Shown in pieces: positions 36,534 through 47,280 of a DNA stretch of 64,000 bases. The notes beneath the pieces are model-generated. The model did no database searches. It worked only from the letters and a program-made list of their open reading frames with translations, and was not told where the DNA came from. Position 1 is the stretch's first letter, and each line of letters begins with the position of its first letter. The translations under genes and the position numbers were made by a program. The DNA is from Ceratothoa steindachneri (taxonomy: Eukaryota > Arthropoda > Malacostraca > Isopoda > Cymothoidae): the NCBI GenBank assembly GCA_963969495.1, contig OZ018320.1:71523745-71587744 (forward strand). Reading direction: 5' to 3'.

Positions 36534-36541
36534 CGTTAGAC

Positions 36542-37129
36542 TGTACCTTCCCTCTCTCGAATGGAGCAAAACGCCGATCGATACAAACAACAGTAAGTCG
36601 ACGGTCATATCCCTCCGCGTTTACTTACCTTCCATCTATGTGTAGAGTATTTGATTTTTCATCGAAATATATACCAAATTCGATGTCACCTTAGTTCATT
36701 TTTACTATGGAAATGTATTCTTGTATTTATTGAAAATAGGAGAATATATATAATCTAAGCAGGGCGAGTTTATTTACTTGGCGGGGCAGCGGGAGAGGGC
36801 GCAATAGGAGGAAATTAATAGAAAGGCTTCAGAATTATTGATGGTGTAAAATTACCCACTAAAAACCTCATTCGTCCTAAGTGTGTGTTTTCAGTAGGGA
36901 CAAAAAATACAAGGAACGCGAGATTGAGAGAAAGAAGGTTGGTGTCAATAATAATTAATTAAATTGAACATCCGAATATTTGCATTTAAGAGGCCAAAGT
37001 TTGACAAAGAACGTAGCAAACACGAAATTGAAAGACAGGAGAAAATGTGTTGGACACTCAATAGCATCATAAGTTTCCAAATGGTTCCATTACATTCACC
37101 AGTCTCGCAAGGCCTAATAATAGAATTTT
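36542..37129. other. Spacer, nothing recognised
   Basis: AT-rich sequence between the hAT-type MITE and the Tc1 element; it may include the unrecognised left end of that Tc1. Confidence 0.35.
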
Positions 37130-37985
37130 AGATTTACGAATTGTAGCTCGTTTTAATTCATCAGCATTGACAAATGCTAAACCCAGAACCGGTAGACCTC
37201 GTAAAACGTCACCGAGGCAGGATCGTATTATGGTTAGAATGTCACTGAAGGATAGGTTTAATAGTGCGGCTGAGATATCCCGCGAGTTCAGCTCCACCTC
37301 TGATGTCAACATTTGCTTGTTCGGACACCGGCAAAGAAACTTTTGGTCTCCAAAAGAATCAAAGAGTCCGTCTTCGTTAAGCTCACGAACATGTTGTTTG
37401 GACAGAAGAACAGTGGGCGCAGATTAATTTTAGCGATGAATCGAAGTTTAATGTGATTGGTTCCGATGGCGGGATGTTCGTCTGACTAGGATGTTGGGAA
37501 GTATTATCTCGTTCATGTGTGAAGAAGACAGTGAAATATGGAGGAGGCAGTGTAATGGCATGGGGAGTGATCTCTGCTGCTGGTACTGGTACACTTATTC
37601 GCCTGCAAGGGACTATCAATACTGAAATCCACAAGCAGATTCTTAGTCAACATTCCCTTCCACATCTCCGATTCTCGTCAGTTCAACTTCCTATCTTCGG
37701 GCAGGACAACGCTCCCTGACACACTGCGAAGAGTGTCAAAGATTTTTTGAGTGATAAATGGGTTGATCTCATAGACTGGCCACCTCAAAGTCCCGATCTC
37801 AACCCTAGAGAAAACGTTTGGAAGATATTGGAGATGGGGCACGAAGGAGAAATCCAAAGAACCAAGATGAACTCTAGGAATTATTTAAAAACGAATGTAA
37901 CAATGTTACCCCATCATTTTGCAAGAAATTAATTCAGTCTTGTGGTAACAGATGTCTGGAGGTAATTGCTTGTAAGGGGATCTTT
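37130..37985 (+). mobile_element. Tc1-type DNA transposon, degenerate transposase
   Basis: The N-terminal helix-turn-helix region (37,167 onward) carries the GRPR-type motif PRTGRPRKTSPRQDRIMVR and AAEISREF. The DDE core follows over two or three frames: FSDESKF near 37,428 (first Asp), KYGGGSVMAWGVISAAGTG (37,534-37,590), FGQDNAP then HTAKSVKDFL (37,696-37,750; second Asp), and WPPQSPDLNPRENVWKI (37,780-37,830; Glu). The spacing between the last two acidic residues is 34, as in Tc1. All three catalytic residues survive although frames are broken (TGA/TAG after QDNAP and in SDGG...V). Terminal inverted repeats could not be matched by eye. Confidence 0.8.
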
Positions 37986-38218
37986 ACAAAATATTAATAT
38001 TAATGGTTTCTCTTTTGTTCTTGCTCCATTTTACATTGTTTTTCTAAGTGACCATTAACTTTTAGCCGCTCCAATTTGGAAGATTCTTTGTTTATTTCCT
38101 AATAACTTACGAAATATTTAATATGTGTATAATAAATAGTCTCAACATTTTGATAAACTTCTATAATAAATATTTAAATACACTTGATTTTACTGACCCT
38201 GATATTATGGCCGCTAGC

Positions 38219-38221
<3 letters not shown>

Positions 38222-38289
<68 letters not shown>
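38222..38289. repeat. (TA)n microsatellite
   Basis: About 68 bp of uninterrupted TA. The open frames crossing it are artefacts. Confidence 0.95.
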
Positions 38290-38291
<2 letters not shown>

Positions 38292-38299
38292 TAATGTTG

Positions 38300-38969
38300 A
38301 CATGAAGAACAGAACAAAAGATACGTACAGATTTAGTGAACAACAACATTTATTTTTGAGTCATCAAAATATACACATTTTGCTTTGCTAACGACATAAC
38401 ATATTCATTCAAACATTCAAGCAAACCCTTCTATTTATTACCTCTGTGCACTTATTGGTTGCTGTCGTAGAATTCCCCCTCCCCTTTTTGTTCTATCCCT
38501 AAGAGTGCTAAGAGTGTCTAATCTATTGATATTATAAGAATATCTTAACGAACAGAGCCGTTACGAAACACGTAAGGATATAAAAGAAACGAACATTAAT
38601 CGCAAAATAAACTTATATTTTACCTTTATCAATTGAATACATAACATTTATACATTAACTACAGCAATACTCTGAATATTATCCTAAACAAAAAATTAAT
38701 TAAATTAGTTTACCCTCCAAAATTTGGTTAACGTTTTCTCTACACAAAACAATAATATAAGAATTAGGCTTACGGACTCATGTGGAGTTTAAAGGCCTCA
38801 GAAATGTTATTGACTCACGACGCGTGCCGTGTGTCCAGATGTAGATGGGCGAAATTCCACGGTCGTTTTGGTGAGGGTGGCAGCTGGGGGCTCCACACGT
38901 TCTTCCGGGGGGGAGGGGGTTCTTCCTGGACGAGAACCAATACGGTGCTTTATGCAACACCTAGGCAGT
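38300..38969. other. Non-coding stretch before the GC-rich repeat block
   Basis: No gene recognised. Together with 38,970-39,900 it could be part of an LTR or other transposon end, but I found neither a partner copy nor diagnostic ends. Confidence 0.3.
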
Positions 38970-39400
38970 CATGGTCTCTCTGGCGAGAGTGAGTCGAACT
39001 TGGTTCTTAAATCAAGCTAACTTGGAGTGCGGTGTGACCACCGAGTAACGAGCTCGAGGAGGAGCTTTTCTCCTTCGTTACTAATTTCCTTATGGACGAG
39101 GACTGAACTTGGGGAGGGTCTTCTTCACAGGCGAGTATAACGGAGGGGGATTTCTCTGGTGAGAATAAGTTACTTAAAGTTCGGTGTGGCCACCGAGTAA
39201 CGGGCCCGAGAGGGAGCCTTTTCCTTCTTCTTCTTAATTCCTCAAGGACGAGGAATACCCCTGGTGTTTAAGGTGCACCAGGATTTGAGGAGTCTCTCTA
39301 GCGAGAGTAAGTTGACTTACCAAAGTTAACTTATCGTTTGGTTTGATAACCAGGGACTTAGCTCGAGGATGAGCTTCTTCTTAGCCCCTTAAGGTAGGTA
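38970..39400. repeat. GC-rich imperfect tandem repeats (three units of about 130-170 bp)
   Basis: Units start near 38,970, 39,150 and 39,293 with CTCT-GCGAGAGTAAGT-like sequence. The first two continue with CGGTGTG-CCACCGAGTAACG, and all three contain a CTCGAGGA-GAGCTT or CCCGAG-GGAGCC block and end with AAGGACGAGGA- or AAGGTAGG-type sequence. The spacing is irregular because of indels. Confidence 0.55.
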
Positions 39401-40070
39401 GCCCTGCCTTTCTTGCAGGGTACTTCTTGGTCTGGCGAGCCAAGTACACTACCTCTCCAGTCTCGGTAGTTCGGTTTGATCCGAAGACTTCGTCACCTAG
39501 AGACTGACGTATACTACCTCGATTTTCCTCAGAGTTCCTCATTTATACCTCGTCATCCCACTGGGGGAGTGGTAAGGGGGGGGGCTTGAGGACGGCCCCA
39601 GGCGAGTTCTTTTGGCCAACGGTTTTTCACACGAAGTCAAACATCGGCTCCTCGTTAGCCTTCGAGATTGGGAGAAACCCCTCTCCAATTTCTTATTCGA
39701 CGTGAAACTGGATCTCACTCTCCTGGGGGAGATCTTACATTTTGACCTTTAGGGTCTTTCATGGCACCGAGTTGTGCCACACTGCGGTTAAGCACTGAAC
39801 CCGCCGATGCCTTCGACGGATGGCTTTGCGGTAACCACCTTGTGACGGCACCAAGAGTGAACGGGGGGGGGGGGGAGTGACCATTCCCCTACAGTTGCTT
39901 ATCTCTCATTTGCCTGTCCAAATAATTCTACTAGAGTTCCCAACTGCGTGGGCCAATCTATGATTGTAAGCTGTTATTCCTGATTTTTCGTCGAATGCGC
40001 TTAGTTGCGTGCGACTCTATATCTCACTATGTTGGTCGGTTGGTCAGTCACCGTTTTGCTTTTTTGTTTT
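39401..40070. other. GC-richer non-coding stretch
   Basis: Contains G-runs at about 39,573-39,583 and 39,864-39,876 and several short direct repeats. No gene recognised. Confidence 0.35.
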
Positions 40071-40312
40071 GGTAATAACATTGTAACTATTCCACCGATT
40101 CTAACGAAATTGGAAATTTTTATGGTGTTTACATTCTCCTTCGAATGATATAATTTTCAAAGTCCTGCCAAGGTTATCCGTGGAGTTATTTGGCAATAAC
40201 ATCATAACTATTCGACCGATTCTAACGGAATTTAAAACCCTTATGTTGTTTTACATTCTCATTCTAATGGTATAATTACCAACGTCCTCCCATGGTTAGT
40301 CCGGGAATCATT
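40071..40312. repeat. Tandem duplication of a 121-bp unit
   Basis: AATAACATTGTAACTATTCC from 40,074 recurs as AATAACATCATAACTATTCG from 40,195. The similarity continues through CCGATTCTAACG, TTTACATTCTC, AATG-TATAATT and the CGTCCTCCCATGG/AGTCCTGCCAAGG end. Confidence 0.65.
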
Positions 40313-40969
40313 AAAAGTTTGAAGGACGTAAGGTCATAAATCAGAATAAGTGAGAGCACGCTACCTTACTCAGCAGACCTTGCTCTTCTCCAAAGAACTA
40401 CGCCACATTCTTTATGTCTGCTTAGAATCATTATCCTGCTGTAAAATAACACTTTGACCGATAAGATCTGTTCCAGATAGAATAATATGTCACTGCAAAA
40501 ATGAATGATAACCATGTTGGTTTAATTTATTTAATATTTAATTAGGATTTCCAACTGAATCGCTATAAAAAAGGTACAAACTATTAAACTATATCTCTCA
40601 TGCTTAGTACGAGTCACAAAACAATACGAAATCATTCGCTCACCATTTCTTACAAAAACTCTACGTTCAGGATCAAGTATTTCAAACTTGGGCGCATCGG
40701 TTTAAAAGACACTTTCCCACTCATCGATCGCCCAGTTTTGATGTTCTTTAGCCCATCCTAACTTCTTTGATGTATTTCAATTTATTACTAGAGATTTCTT
40801 TGCTGTCACTCGACCGATAGCCCCAAATTTCTAAGCCTCCTTTTTGCTGCCGTGGTGGAGACCTATTCTCCCTCTGGGCTGTTTACTTACTGGGTTACAG
40901 CCCCGTTCATCTTCGATAACTTTGCCAGAGGATATTCAAGGATTTTAAAATTAGTGTACGATTATCAAC
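40313..40969. other. Spacer, nothing recognised
   Basis: AT-rich, no motif recognised. Confidence 0.35.
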
Positions 40970-42260
40970 AGGTATAAACTACGTATCGATAATGGTTACA
41001 TAAATTTGGATGAATAAAAACGAAAGTTATCAGCAGATAAGCAATTTACAAGAATAGATGTGTCTAAAATGATCCCGTCGCTTATATTTCATATAGCTAG
41101 AATCTGTCACGCCTATCTCATATCTCTCTACACGAGGTGATCGTAAAGCTGCGCCGCTAAGATAATTTTTCAGTTGGAGCCATTTCGGAGCCTGTCAAGC
41201 GCTCCAAAAGTATAGTCTATAATATTATATCCACCTTGAAAAATCAGGTTTATTTAAGGCTGGTAAATCAACCGGTAAGCCAAGCAAGACCTTAAAAAGT
41301 GAATACTAAGACATTACCTAAATTGTGAAGAGAGATCGTTTTAGACGGCTGCAGTAGTTTCTCGAGACATTAGTGAGAATTTGGCCGACAATATCTCCAG
41401 TCAAAATGTGCCACGTCGGCTAGAGGAAAAAAATCTTCATGCTTGTACACCCGTGTTCAAAACATTGATCAGTCCGAATAGCAAGAAGGCTCATCTTGCA
41501 TTCACTACAGAGCACTTTACATTGAGCGATGACCAATGGAACCAAGTCCACTAAGTGACTCAATCTAAGTTCACTTTGTTCGGATTTAATGGCAGGAGGT
41601 TCGTTCTTTGCAGGGCAGGAGAAAGAATGTATGTCAATTGCACAGAAAAAGAGTGTGAAATTTGGTGGAGGAAAGATCAGGGTTTAGCACGTGTTTTTTA
41701 TAGAGGATACTAGGCCACCTGTGCGCTTACGGGTCACAGTGAATCCACTAGTCTAAAAAAATTGCTGTGACAGCTTGCTTTGCCTAATCAACAAACCTTC
41801 GGAACCAAACCTGCCATTTTCATGCAGGATAACGGCCCCTGTAACCTGACCAAGTCAGTAAAGACATTCCTGGACGAAGAATACTTTTATGAACTGGCCT
41901 GCAAAGAGTTCTGAGCTGAATCCCATTACAAATGTCTGGAACTCACTAAGTGAGACGTCTACAGCGAAGAATCCCAAAACAGTTCAAGTACTCTGCGAAA
42001 TTCTTGAACATGAATGAATGAAGATTGTCAACATTTAGTTCGTTCCTGTAGAAGGAAACGCCAAATCATCATCAAGAATAAAAGCCTCCACATTAAATGC
42101 TACATAATTGGTTATAACTCATTCAAATGTTTTTCACTGCAATTTTTTATATTCCAATCGAATTTGTTTTCCGCTGTCATTCAGATCATTTTGACAATTC
42201 AATTTTTACTAGTAAATTGCTTATCTGCTGATAACCTTTACCGACACGTATTTTATACCT
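40970..42260 (+). mobile_element. Tc1-type DNA transposon with inverted repeats, degenerate
   Basis: Inverted repeats bracket the element: AGGTATAAACTACGTATCG (40,970) matches the reverse complement of 42,242-42,260. An inner GTTATCAGCAGATAAGCAAT block (41,026) is exact against 42,212-42,235. The left repeat carries about 30 extra bases between the two blocks. The 1.29-kb length suits Tc1. Inside, the plus strand gives GKPSKT, QKKSVKFGGGKI, FMQDNGPCNLTKSVKTFLDE (second Asp) and WPAKSSELNPITNVWN, then the basic C-terminus near 42,014-42,100 (LVRSCRRKRQIIIKNK). The catalytic Glu of NPIEN reads Thr, and frames are broken, so it is inactive. Confidence 0.8.
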
Positions 42261-43067
42261 CTAGGTTGTCAGAGACCAATTTTGGAAACTTTAAACTTTT
42301 CCTGGCAAAAACTATGGAGGATATGATAGAAATACAGGCGTTTAGAGGCATCATCCATGACGTCAAAAATAGCTTGACATTTTTCATGCGACTTTTGTGC
42401 AATGGAAATTCAGACTACACACTGATGCCTGGGCGAAGATTAGAGGTATATTACCTTTGAGACACCCTAACACTTTGGCGTCTTTCATTTAGCCTGTTTA
42501 AAAGTAATAATTATCCTAGGCTTGGACCTCATGAGTTCTGAAATTAGTTGTTTTACAATTTTTTGACTTAGAATATTCGACAATACTGATCGTACTGCTA
42601 ATTTGGGGCACTTTTTACCTAAATTCCGTTCATTGTTATTCCTATGTTATCCTAAGTACGAACTTATTTGGAGAATTTTGTGATACGTTCACTTGGCTCC
42701 TATCCTCAAGGTTAACGATTCTTCTTTTAATCACTTTATAGCATTATTAATATTTTAGCTATTCCTGTTCTCTTTTTTTTTTCCTTATTTATCGTTCACA
42801 TCTTTTCACCCTTACTTCCTCAGGGGAAAGTACCTTCATTGTTTAACCTACTTTTTCATTAAAAAATCTCCTCTATTATATCTACCCTGGATGATTTTTA
42901 TTTATTCTCATTTAATCAATTCATTTTTTTTCGGGTAATAAGTCCATATTTTCATATCCAGAAATCCCGATCACTAATTCAATGGTGCACGAAGAATGTA
43001 ATTATCATTGGGCTTTATTGATCATCTTGTCTACGGCTGTCGTTGTTTCATAAGCAACGGTCTGAGC
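42261..43067. other. Intron sequence, nothing recognised
   Basis: AT-rich and T-rich; no motif recognised. Confidence 0.35.
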
Positions 43068-43191
43068 GCTACTTTATTGATATCAAAGATGATATTAATC
43101 CATTTGTGTGCCACTTTATTCTATCAAAAATGACATTAATCCATTTGTGCGCCACTTTATTCGATTAAAGATTATATTAATTCATTTGTGT
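43068..43191. repeat. 41-42-bp unit repeated three times next to the ORP 3' splice site
   Basis: Units 43,068-43,109, 43,110-43,150 and 43,151-43,191 each run from GC(C/T)ACTTTATT to ATTAAT(C/T)CATTTGTG. The last unit is followed directly by TCTCCTCCTCAG, the acceptor of the ORP exon. Each unit carries a TTAAT-type sequence that could serve as a branch point. Confidence 0.75.
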
Positions 43192-43203
43192 TCTCCTCCT
43201 CAG

Positions 43204-43313
43204 TACGTGACGGCTTTCGCGCTTAGTGGCTTGGCATCGAATTGGGAGAGACTTGGTAAACCTTTTAATCCTCTTCTGGGCGAGACATACGAACTACAAA
43301 GAGACCATTACAG
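43204..43313 (+). CDS. ORP1/ORP2-like protein, exon carrying the PI4P-binding NPLLGE motif
   Basis: This 110-nt exon encodes YVTAFALSGLASNWERLGKP followed by FNPLLGETYELQRDHYR. In the ORP family the Lys and Asn of the KP-NP-LGE motif contact the PI4P headgroup phosphate, and this is one of the two diagnostic ORP signatures. The acceptor is CTCCTCCTCAG|TAC at 43,203/43,204 and the donor CAG|GTAGGC at 43,313/43,314, leaving two bases of a split codon (AG). Joined to the exon at 23,135-23,345 it continues the family alignment without a gap (RRME then YVTAFALSG). The second signature (EQVSHHPP) should be in the next exon, which I could not find before 64,000. No damage is visible. Confidence 0.94.
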
Positions 43314-44257
43314 GTAGGCTCTGGGAATGAAATATGGCTTTGGTGTGCTAAGGGGATATAATCCTTTGACCATTCATCTTAAGAGAAAGGTAACAATAAT
43401 CCTTTATGAAACCCTCTAACGCTTAGTGTTTTGTTCATCACTGGGCGTTTTTGTGGTAAGAGTTCTTGTCTCTCGTTTGTGTTGGTGGCGATGGGTTCTT
43501 GGCTCCGCCTATCGGAAAATGTAACCATGGTGTTCATGCCTTGATTCAGCTTGTGTTCTTTTCGGCTCAGTTCGTCTCACAACTAATCTGATATCTAGTA
43601 TACCAATGGGTGAGCCGTAGTTAGAATTATAAAGCTTTATTGATGTATTTTAATTAGAGGCTGTCACGATTTGTGTTCTTCCTGAATTTATCAGCCGTAT
43701 TAGTCTTCTTTTTGTTTCTCAACTCATTCTCAACCGGCTAAGTGAAACTACCCTGGTTGGATTATTTCACTTCGACTTTCCTTCGCAATAATAATAATAA
43801 TTTGTCACTTTGGGCATTAATATGAGATTTTATGAGGGACATCTTTTTCGTGATTGCTCTAGTTCTTGTCCTTCCATTTTTAGAGAACGGTGAATATTTT
43901 AGTGTCAGGTCCGGTGTGGTGTATTCAATTATAGACTCGCGTTTCCTCTGAATCAATATAATGGATCCTTTTTCGCGATTTTCTTGATCTCTTTCTCCGT
44001 CCCTTTCTTTTTCACTCTGTCGAACATATTATATCTATACACAGGCGTGCACTCCTACGACAACATAAATCTCCTTTACATGGATGCCATTCTCCTCCAG
44101 TCCTAAAATCGTGCTGTTATTTGAGCTCTTTTTGAAAACCTACTTTTTAAGGGAACCTTTGAAATGAATCTGTCAGGATCGGGGGAAACATACGACATGC
44201 ATTGATACTTAGTGGTACCAATTGAGATACAATAGTCTTTATTAAGACAATGCTGCT
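43314..44257 (+). other. Start of the next ORP intron, nothing recognised
   Basis: Begins with the GTAGGC donor. No recognisable element or exon in this part. Confidence 0.5.
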
Positions 44258-44325
44258 TATTAAGAATTAGTGGTCCTTTATTTAGACTTAGTGATCCTTA
44301 TTTCGACTTATTGGTCGTTATTGAC
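44258..44325. repeat. About 20-bp minisatellite, three to four units
   Basis: TTATTTAGACTTAGTGATCC and TTATTTCGACTTATTGGTCG are adjacent, with a more diverged unit on each side. Confidence 0.55.
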
Positions 44326-44709
44326 TCATTCCATTCACTCCCATCTCTGAGCCTTTAGCCCAATTTATTTGACTCAGTGAGAGGGAATAAGCCTTCCCGT
44401 CCAATCCCCGTAAGGGGGTCGCCCTTGTGAACTGTTTAACCTCATTTTTAAGCAAAATTGAGACTACCTGAGCTATACTCCTACGCATTTCTATCTTACC
44501 TTTTTTAGATCTTTCTTTTCAAGCCTTTTCTCGCCTATGTCTCTTGAGCGGTGGTTAACTCCTCACCTCCTTCTTGGCTCTGGTCAGGGGTGATGGTTTA
44601 CTGCACTCCCGGCCCAGGTATTTCCCGCAGTTTGCCTTCCGAGACCGAATGCCTTCAGGAGGATCTGCGTCCAGATATCATACATACATTTTCATCTTCT
44701 CCATCTTCC
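44326..44709. other. Spacer upstream of I-type copy 4
   Basis: Somewhat GC-richer toward the end. No alignment by eye to copies 1-3 before about 44,710. Confidence 0.35.
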
Positions 44710-46360
44710 CTGTGCTCGCTTTTCGCAAACTGGGGAGAGAACACTCTACCCCGGCAGGTTTCCGCCCAATATCTATAACCTCCTGCGTGTGCAACTTGAT
44801 GGAAAAATTGGTATATGTTATATTAGCTTTTTTTCTGGAAGCGGATGCCATCTGTCTTCTGCACAGTGCGGCTTCCGCAAGTTCCACTCCACGTCGGATA
44901 CTCTGCTTCGACTGGAAAATGCCGTCTGCGAGGCCTTCCTTCGTATACAGCACTACGCCACGGTGTTTTTCGATCTGGAGAAGGCCTATGATACCGCATG
45001 GCGATACGGTATCATGGAGACTCTCCACACAATGGGGGCGAGGGGACGCCTCTATATCTGAATATTTGTGAAATTGTTGATTTCGCGTACGGGTCGGGGG
45101 AGTCCTCTCCGGCCCAATGGAGGAGGAAGAGGGTGTCCCGCAGGGCTTTGAACATCAACGGCATCACCTCGGTGCTGCCGGGAGATGTTTTCGCTACGCT
45201 CTATGTAGGCAATCTTTTTATCTCTCTTGGCGCGGCCCAGATGCCAATAGGCATTGATCTGCGTCTCTGTCTATGCCGAAGCACACAGGCCTCGGTTTTC
45301 CTCGACCAAGACTAAGATAGTGCACTTCCGCCACCATCTGTCGCTTCACCCTGACCCAGACTTGTTTCTAAATGGGGTCTGCCTGGAAGGGTGCATTCAA
45401 ACCTCTTACTTGGTCTTATTTTTGAGCGACGCCTCACCTGAAAGGCTGATATTCACAGCCTTAGTGTCTCTTGTACCCACGCCATGGACATTCTTCGTTC
45501 CGTGACGTTGAGCACTTGGGCTACTGAGTGCTCTTGTGTCATCAGAATCTCAACATTCCATGGCCCCCGGTATCCTTGATGCCATGATTTCCACGAGCTG
45601 GGTGGATGTCAAGATTATCTTATACTGGGTTTCTAAACATGTAGGAATTGCGGTGAATGAGCATGCCGATGAGGGCGCCAAGGAGTCCGCGAGCACTGGG
45701 TGACCAGACCAGAGTTTTGCTCTTCCTCACACCGATTACATGGCAGTAATACGGTCAGACCTCCGTGCTGCTTGGCAAAGAAGATGGGAGACGGTCGAGG
45801 GGAACTTAAAGTTGCGTGCCATTGCATCGTGACTGTTCTCACGGACCTACCCTCCGCTCCCGCGACAACTTCAGGTTGCTTTCTCTCGTCTCCGAATTTG
45901 GCACACTCGCGGGACGCACCGTCATTTGATGAGGTGATCGCCGGTACCATACTGCGGTGTCCCACAGACTGTTCGGCACATTCTTGTTGAATGTCCCAGT
46001 CTGGGTGATCTTCGCGCACGTTACCTGTCCCGGTACCAGGTCGCTACCGCTTATCCCTTGACTCGGGACTGGTTTGTGCAAACGGACTTGAGGACTATTT
46101 GACTTTTTGGAGGCAGCTGGCTATCTCCACTTTATTTGACCCGCTTTGTTGTAGGTCGCATATTCCTGCGGCGGGAGGGGAAGTGGGCCTACCCCTGACA
46201 CCGGGCCGCGTCTCCTTCTTTTTCCTTTTTCTCTTTATCTTGTTCTTTTGTTTTTATTTATTTTGTTGTTTTCAGCTTGGTTCTTAACCTTTGTTCCTGT
46301 TTTTTATCTTTATTATTTTTCATTTACTTGTTTTTTTTATCTAGCCTAGGATTAGGCTGT
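44710..46360 (+). mobile_element. I-superfamily non-LTR retrotransposon, copy 4 (5'-truncated, internally deleted)
   Basis: Starts inside RT and aligns from CTGTGCTCGCTTTTCGCAAA with copies 2 and 3. RT motifs: FRPISITSCVCNLMEKLVY, FFDLEKAYDTAWRYGIMETL (about 44,968-45,027), and YVGN where YVDD is expected (about 45,203-45,214). Near 45,520 the sequence jumps from the RT thumb into RNase H, so roughly 800 bp present in the other copies are missing. HVGIAVNEHADEGAKES and HILVECPSLGDLRARYLS-like tail motifs follow. The first 3' hairpin, AGCCTA-GGAT-TAGGCT, is at 46,343-46,358, but the second is absent. Dead by truncation, deletion and loss of both catalytic Asp. Confidence 0.85.
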
Positions 46361-47089
46361 AGCGTAATTGCAGCCATTATTGTTGTTTTAGTGGGGTGTT
46401 TTTGGAGAGGGGGAAGCTATTTTAAAGAAGTCTATTGATAGGCTTACTTTGGTCATTTCCGGAGCTCTGCCATTGTTGGTATCCGCCAGAAAAGATCGTG
46501 AAATAAAACAATAAACACCCTTTGACTGTCAGCCAGGCCGGGAAGATTTCTGGGTAGGAGCGGCACGCCTTGATTTGAGCTTCCTTTCTCAACTTTCTGT
46601 TCCTTCTCACCTGGCAGCCACGAACAAGGGCACCGAAGACGACGGAATCACCCTCCCCCTACTCCCTGCGCCGTGTTAAAAAAGGTTCATTTTCTCTATG
46701 TTGTTTTTTTATTAGTTTTTATTGTCAAAATTAATGTTTTTCAGATATAAGACCGCTCTTTCGAATCCTGAACGGTGTTTTTTATGAGAGAGCGTTAATT
46801 TTACGTTACAAATTGCGATAAAAACAGCAATCAATGGTTTGACTCCTCGTCGCTGCATAAGAAACATTATACAATGATGGGAGAAATTGGTCTTACTTTG
46901 GGGGTATTTTATAATTTTTTGATGAAAATTATAAAAGCTAAAAATTAGCTAATCAAAACACATTTGTCCATTGTAGACAGAATCATGGTTTGCCTGTTTT
47001 TTTTATGGTAGTTCCTGTAGCTATGGGTGAAAACAAGGTAAATTATTTACTTAACCGTAAACACTTTTTCAGTACATTATATTACTTCT
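46361..47089. other. AT-rich spacer, nothing recognised
   Basis: No gene or known element recognised. Confidence 0.4.
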
Positions 47090-47280
47090 TTTAGTTTTTT
47101 TTTGTGATTTGTCCAAATGTGTTCTTTTTTTTTGGCGGTCGGTAGGTGAAATGCGGCAAAATAAAGTTTGAATCCGAATCCGTCAAAATCGTATCCGACC
47201 TCGATTTTTGCCTCATTGTGGCTTCCGACCGCCAAAAAGAACAGATTTGAACAAATAACTAAAAATACTAAAGAATAAAT
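47090..47280. mobile_element. Foldback/MITE-like palindrome
   Basis: The left arm contains TTTGTCCAAATGTGTTCTTT and GGCGGTCGG (47,134-47,142). The right arm contains CCGACCGCC (47,225-47,233) and AAAGAACAGATTTGAACAAA, the imperfect reverse complement. The arms are about 70-80 bp, with an off-centre loop of about 30-40 bp. No target-site duplication found. Confidence 0.55.

Larger units (their letters stand above)
23346..43203 (+). other. Intron of the ORP gene (about 19.86 kb)
   Basis: Bounded by GTAAGT at 23,346 and CTCCTCCTCAG ending at 43,203; both flanking exons are phase 0 here. It contains I-type copy 3, a hAT-type MITE, two Tc1 elements, microsatellites and tandem repeats. Codons on both sides (RRME | YVTAFALSG) read through to the family consensus, which supports direct splicing with no exon in between. 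Confidence 0.85.

Noticed and set aside
38123..38349. Open frames rich in alternating Tyr-Ile over the TA run (also at 48,924 and 53,772)
   Set aside because: Artefacts of (TA)n microsatellites.
38300..39900. Solo LTR
   Set aside because: No TG...CA ends, target-site duplication or partner sequence could be identified.
42014..42460. 148-codon frame after the Tc1 element
   Set aside because: Its first part is the Tc1 transposase C-terminus and the remainder runs through the inverted repeat into flanking DNA.
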